Notes under the pieces: generated by a model
Databases searched by the model: none
What the model saw: the letters and a program-made list of their open reading frames with translations, nothing else
What the model was told of the DNA's origin: nothing
In this document: piece by piece, positions 59,720 through 64,000 of the stretch
Layout: every line of letters starts with the position of its first letter
How positions within the stretch are numbered: the first letter of the stretch is position 1
Program-made: the position numbers and the translations under genes
Source: Mesostigma viride
Lineage: Eukaryota > Streptophyta > Mesostigmatophyceae > Mesostigmatales > Mesostigmataceae
Reading direction: 5' to 3'
DNA: 64,000 nucleotides
NCBI GenBank assembly: GCA_009746045.1
Contig: RPFO01000127.1
Location: 1,417,768 to 1,481,767 of the forward strand

Positions 59720-59965
59720 GCTCCTCACAGGCGCACGTGTACATGACTAAAAATGCTAGGCATCAGCTGGTATAGTGCCTCTAGGAGGCGTACATGTACA
59801 AGGCCACTGTAAAACTATTCTGCACTACTCGTGCTGTCTCCCCCCTAGGCCGGGGCGTCGGAAGTCGCTGGGGCCGCGGTGGTCGAGGGGGTCGCGTGCC
59901 AGGGCTTGTGGCCGACGTGAATGGCCGCCCCCTTCAAGTACACCGCCAGGCCCGCCTTGGTCTGC
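59720..59965 (-). mobile_element. LINE ORF1 C-terminal and 3' UTR fragment
   Basis: Minus-strand codons for KAGLAVYLKGAAIHVGHKPW match the ORF1 ends at 30600 and 41340. The GTGCCTCTAGGAGGCGTACA block of the 3' UTR also occurs near 30450. Confidence 0.65.
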
Positions 59966-60059
59966 CGGATGTGGCTGAGTATGCGGATGGGTGTTTTCGG
60001 ATTTGGGTTCCGGTCCGGCTATGAACGGAGGGCGGGCCGGCCTGTAAGTTAGTAAGTAC

Positions 60060-60345
60060 TTGCGTGTCATGCGCAAAGGCATGCCACGGAGTACTATGCT
60101 AATCTCATTAGTAAAATTATTACACAATTGTTTAAACAAATTATCGTCTGCCTCATCCCCCAACCCTCAAGCACTGGATGGGGATGCAGTCCACCTCCGA
60201 GCTGTCCTATACTGTAACAGCAGACGAGGCGGTATATAGTGCAGCGGCTATCCTCAGGACCAGTAACCTCCACCGGTCTGCGGACTTCCTCACTGGCCAG
60301 CAACGGGCCGCGGGGCCCGTGGGGTGAAAACAGGAGCATGCCCGT
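60060..60345 (-). repeat. Repeat shared with 38975-39082 and 36380-36545
   Basis: 60060-60175 is the inverse of 38975-39082 (block CATGCGCAAAGGCATGCCAC); 60180-60345 is the inverse of 36380-36545. This shows that those two segments belong to one element, in the order seen here. Confidence 0.65.
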
Positions 60346-60950
60346 CGGGAAAGCGCTTGTCGCTGATGGCAGCCCATTTCTCCTTGTCAATAATGCGGGC
60401 GCAGAGTACGGATATTCCCATAAGCCCTTGCATTTTTCAAGCAATTGTGTCGTATAGGACCGGGTCGCGCCGCGCCGGTGCCCGTCACGCGCAAGTTTGC
60501 CAGTGGGTTGCGATGGGGCAAGTGGACCCTGCCATAGGATGAGGTGTCTACCTGGTTGGCCCGTCTTAAGCCCCCCCGGCAGGGCGCCCACCGGTATTGA
60601 CCTGGTCTGTGCTGGCAAGATGGCCGAGGGCCGGCCAGTGTATAACCGCACATACGAGAGCTACCAACAACCCACGCGAGCCTGGCTAGTATGATGGGGT
60701 GGGCCAGCGGTACCGCTTGAAAAGGGCTGGCGGCCGTGGTCGTGGTTTACCACTCTCGTTACATGGCATGAGCCTGATGGCTTGCGTGGCCGCGCTAGTG
60801 GGTCTATACCTTTGGGCTTGTTTCTGGCCGTGTATGAGGCTCAGTTGCTGGGGAGGTGCCAAAAGAAGTCCGGCAATTGCCGGCTGATTGAAAGAGCATG
60901 TCAAGCCCGTCCGGACGTAGTCGTGTAAAATAAAAACTCTCTGAACCAAA
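60346..60950 (-). other. Probable retroelement-derived region
   Basis: A minus frame runs from 60651 through this part into the repeat above (186 codons). It has Pro/Gly-rich sequence without a recognised domain. Given its linkage to dispersed repeats it is more likely element-derived than a host gene. Confidence 0.35.
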
Positions 60951-61696
60951 TGCGTTGTGTATAGATATCTTCCTCGTAGAATCGATCATATGCTGTCAGC
61001 GCTACGTAAATCAAAATTGGTGGATTAAATAAATCGTTCCCGTAGGGAGGCAAGCATCCACAGTTGTCTCACGTCATGGCCTCGTCCACAATGGGCCTTG
61101 TCCATCCTCCGCATCCAAAGCACGGAGAGGCGTAGCCCCCCCCCCCCCCCCCCGTGCCCCCCCCGCTAGCTCTGAATGTGCGGGCCTTGCGGGTCTGACA
61201 TCACGGGGCCTGGCCCACGTCAGGGGCCAAGGATAGCCGTGTCTTATACACTTCGTGTGGCCCAGCTAGCCACCTTCTTTACGCTAGCTCTCTCTACCCT
61301 GCCACGTAGAATGCCTGCCCCTGGTCCATACCCTTCCCTCATGCACATGTGCTGGATTGAGACAACCATTGACCTGGATGCATGCGATTATTCATCGCAA
61401 AAGAAATCACACACACTCTGACTGCCATGCATGGGCGGTTGGAACGATATCTGTGCCAGCCCGTCCTGACCGCATCAGGTTTAGATAACGTTACAGTTAT
61501 CGCTGCGGCGGCGCCGCGTGCATCTCGCCAATGCGCCGACCGCTTGCCGAAGACTGCACTAGGTTACATGTCCAGCACACCAGCACTGCCTGCGCGCCGT
61601 GACGCTTTCTGTTAGGCTGAATGCGCGCCCGGCGCGCATCTGCGTCCCGCACGCGCATTCCCGTCTGGAGGGGACGCATGTGCGTGGGAGGGGCCG
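60951..61696. other. Intergenic sequence with a LINE-like tail and poly-C run
   Basis: GATTAAATAAATCGTTCCCGTAGGGAGG at 61022-61050 resembles a LINE 3' hairpin and tail. A C run of about 17 bases lies at 61137-61153. No gene recognised. Confidence 0.4.
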
Positions 61697-61718
61697 CTAG
61701 TAAATAACCCGCGTGGGA

Positions 61719-62291
61719 TCACCCCCTGCCCCCAATGTACACCATGCCGGGACGAGCGTGCTGCACACAGTACTGGGCAAGCGCCGCGCCGTCATAGCCA
61801 AATGTTGGGAGGACATTGCACCCTCCGTGGAAGCAACGTAGGGGCGGGGGCTGGGGCCGGGGCGGGGCCGCCACACGCACCATGCCGGTCCTCCTGTGAC
61901 ACTCACAGGACGAGGCGACCGCCGCGCCGACATAGCGGAAGGTTGGGCGGCGGGCGCACCCACGGTGGTCACAGTACGTGTGATCGTAACGGGGACGGGG
62001 CATGAGACGGGGCCTGCCCGCCACCCGCACCATGCCGGGGCGAGCGTGCCTGAGACAGAGCTCGGCGGCCACCGCGCCCTCGCCGGCGAAGCTCGCGCGG
62101 ACGTCGCACCCTGGGTGGGCACACTGTCGGGGACGGCGTGCCATCGCCGACGTCGTCGGGATACGTCGTCTGACCGGCACCTGCGGGCGAGTCGTGGAGC
62201 AAGGGCCATGACAACGGCGACGCAGTGGCAGAAGATGGCGAAGAGTCAGGCAAGCAAGGCTTCGTGAGCAAGAAGGGGAGAGTTGAGTCAT
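61719..62291 (-). CDS. EsV-1-7 repeat protein (three repeats)
   Basis: A 190-codon intact frame; a second in-frame ATG at 62144, just before the repeats, may be the true start (141 residues). Three EsV-1-7 units: CAHPGCDVRASF...LCLRH, CDHRGCARRPTF...SCECH and CFHGGCNVLPTF...YCVQH, each with Cys-x4-Cys-x16-Cys-x2-His and followed by a GMVRV/GMVYI spacer. The units differ from one another, unlike the tandem copies at 54.9-55.9 kb, so this is an older array. Known members include a developmental regulator in brown algae. The molecular role is not established; a zinc-binding fold is likely from the ligand pattern. Confidence 0.78.
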   Translation of the reverse strand: MTQLSPSCSRSLACLTLRHLLPLRRRCHGPCSTTRPQVPVRRRIPTTSAMARRPRQCAHPGCDVRASFAGEGAVAAELCLRHARPGMVRVAGRPRLMPRPRYDHTYCDHRGCARRPTFRYVGAAVASSCECHRRTGMVRVAAPPRPQPPPLRCFHGGCNVLPTFGYDGAALAQYCVQHARPGMVYIGGRG

Positions 62292-63190
62292 CCGTCAGAA
62301 AACCTCGGACGAGATTGTTCACCTGCGGTCTAGATGTATCACTGCCTCGCTGAAACGGCTACAAGGACCCGACGGCACCTCGTCTGATCAACGCGGGCGA
62401 TCACGCAATGTATACAAGAACGACCCCGTCAGCGATGGCGAGACGCGCGAGTCCGGTCGCCGCCACGGGCGACGCACCATCCATATGAGGACAGTTGCTC
62501 GGGTCCAGTTCTGGCGGGAGTTTTTTACGCGAATTCGGACTGTCAACGGCGGTGCCAGCTCCGCACGTGGACTGTCGTTTCTGACTTCTGAGGGTGCCCA
62601 TTGACGCTGTCGGTTGTTCACGAGCACGTCTTCTCCGGGAGCAAGGTGTACAGTCACACAGGCGGCCTGACGGCCGAGCCATAGTTGGGGGTCGGACAGA
62701 GTCATAGTTGGCGGCCGAGTCATATGTAACAGATGCCCGAAGTGTGCCACGGAGGACGGGGGCATTCCCAAGTCTTGCGATGTCAGTAGACCCCTTCTGA
62801 AGACCGCGTCAGTCCTGGACGAAAATCGCGAGCTATTCATTCCCCCTGAGGGTTGCCAAGAGTACGATAGGTACAGTATGCATTGCGCAAGATTGCGCAG
62901 CAGGGGGATGCGGCAGCCGGAATCTTCCAAACAAGAACCCTGAAAGAACTTCAACTTCACTGGTGAACCCTGAGATTCCCAGGTGCTTTTCAGGTGTTTT
63001 GATGCGGGAAGATAACCCTGGAAAACCCTGGCACAGGGATGTTGTCCGCTTGTACACGTTGGAGCTGAGTGCTGCCGTGTTGTGTACTTTTTGTTTCCTA
63101 CAGTACCTAGTCCGCCATGCGCCATCGATTCTGCGACCAGTGAGGCAGACGTTTGCTGAGCTCTTCTTTGAGCTAGGCCCTGCACGGTCC
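62292..63190. other. Intergenic region upstream of the RRM gene
   Basis: Frames on the minus strand up to 292 codons show no domain. The region close to 63190 should contain the promoter and 5' UTR of the plus-strand gene; no TATA box was recognised with confidence. Confidence 0.4.
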
Positions 63191-63943
63191 ATGGCAGCCA
63201 TGGACAACGACGATTTTGAAGAGGATGTCGAGTTTGGCTTGGGTGGGGTGGAGGACGCGCCGCCAAAGGACGATAAACAGGCAGCGTCTCCCGGGAAGGA
63301 GGGCAGGGAGGGCGGGGATTACCACAGCGATGGGGCAGACGTTTTCGAAGACGAAAATGAAGAAGATGATGCGGTAGATTTGTATGGAGATGTTGAAGTG
63401 GGCTATAACAGTGGGCCGGGCACAGATGCTGACATTATTCCTGACCGCTCCCCGGATGCAGATGAGGTTGCCAGGGGAGAGGATCCGTCGAATTCACATA
63501 CCGGCTTAGATGAGCCTCGGGGGGAAACGTCCACTGATGATGGCGGGACAAGGCCAGCTGGTGGCAAAAGTACGCTGGATGACGATTCCAAGAAGACTAG
63601 TTTGAGAGGTCACCGGGATGAGGGAGGTGATGGTGTAGCGCGGGATCGCCCGGATTCCCACGGGCCGGATGAAACTTGGAGGGATGAGACCTCCCAACAA
63701 AAGCGTCCGTCTTCCCCGCCCGCTCCACCCCCGCAGAAGGATCAACAGCAGCGTGCTGTGACGGAAAAGGCGAACGGGCCACAACCGTCAGATCGGCACG
63801 GCCAAATAAGTCTCTTTGTCGGCGAGCTTCAATGGTGGACGACGGATGCCGAGCTTGAGAAGGCGTTAAGCGAGTTCGGGAAAGTGAAAAATCTGCGATT
63901 CTTCGAGGAAAGAGTGAATGCAAAGTCCAAGGGATATGCCCAG
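63191..63943 (+). CDS. CPSF6-like RRM protein, first exon (partial gene)
   Basis: The start is the first of two in-frame ATGs (63191 and 63200). 251 codons run to a CAG|GTATTG donor. The N-terminus is acidic with VDLYGDVEVGY, resembling the LYDD-NVGF segment of plant CPSF6-like proteins. A disordered Asp/Ser/Pro-rich linker follows. From about residue 205 an RRM begins: RNP2 is LFVGEL, then WWTTDAELEKALSEFG, and RNP1 starts KSKGYAQ at the exon border, where related plant genes continue with V. CPSF6 family proteins bind RNA in cleavage factor I and set poly(A) site choice in the nucleus. The remaining exons are outside the window; 63944-64000 is intron. Confidence 0.8.
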
Positions 63944-64000
63944 GTATTGATGAATATATTAGATTGGACACTGTTCCCACAAGTCACGCTTTTATTTCGG

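Noticed and set aside
62388-63266. 292-codon minus frame
   Set aside because: No domain, overlaps the promoter and start of the RRM gene, and composition is unremarkable.

Overview
This is a gene-poor, repeat-rich stretch of a eukaryotic nuclear genome. Spliceosomal introns with GT..AG borders, a CACTA (EnSpm) transposase, a chromodomain Ty3/gypsy element, LINEs with a plant-type RT C-terminus, a plant-style CPSF6-like RRM gene and two EsV-1-7 cysteine-repeat genes together suggest a green alga or another photosynthetic eukaryote. The species cannot be told from sequence alone.

Layout. Positions 1-3755 hold LINE fragments and a hAT-like fragment. Positions 3756-32562 are one Ty3/gypsy retrotransposon on the minus strand, inserted into a LINE 3' end with a 5-bp target duplication (CCCCT). 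It is about 9.8 kb of its own sequence, stretched to 28.8 kb by nested insertions: a hAT-like element in one LTR (4092-5580), a 16.9-kb CACTA transposon between RNase H and integrase (8978-25921), and a truncated LINE in gag (30074-30630). The CACTA element carries an intact six-exon TNP2-type transposase (minus) and a divergent second gene (plus). A second, non-autonomous CACTA element (16607-24001) splits that second gene. Removing each CACTA element with one 2-bp target copy restores the interrupted reading frame at both junctions.

Positions 32.5-43.3 kb are a graveyard of LINE ORF1 and ORF2 pieces with TTAATT-type tails. Two long (GGAT)n arrays and an unidentified element, repeated at 52-53.7 kb, also lie there or share sequence with it. 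Host genes begin at 43.7 kb. They are a five-exon J-domain protein with acidic, His-rich, coiled-coil and poly-Gln regions (minus, 51396-43710), an EsV-1-7 repeat protein with a nuclease-like C-terminus (minus, about 55960-53919), a TBC-domain exon (plus, 59357-59650), a second EsV-1-7 protein (minus, 62291-61719), and the first exon of a CPSF6-like RNA-binding protein (plus, 63191-63943) whose remainder lies outside the window. Minisatellites and long polypyrimidine or poly-G tracts fill much of the rest.

The most unusual features are the gypsy element's two accessory ORFs (a viroplasmin-like ORF before gag and an intact 369-codon ORF after integrase), the CACTA-in-CACTA knock-out with near-identical but base-switched subterminal repeats, ORF1-only LINE derivatives sharing a 3' hairpin with the ORF2 LINEs, and the two EsV-1-7 genes.
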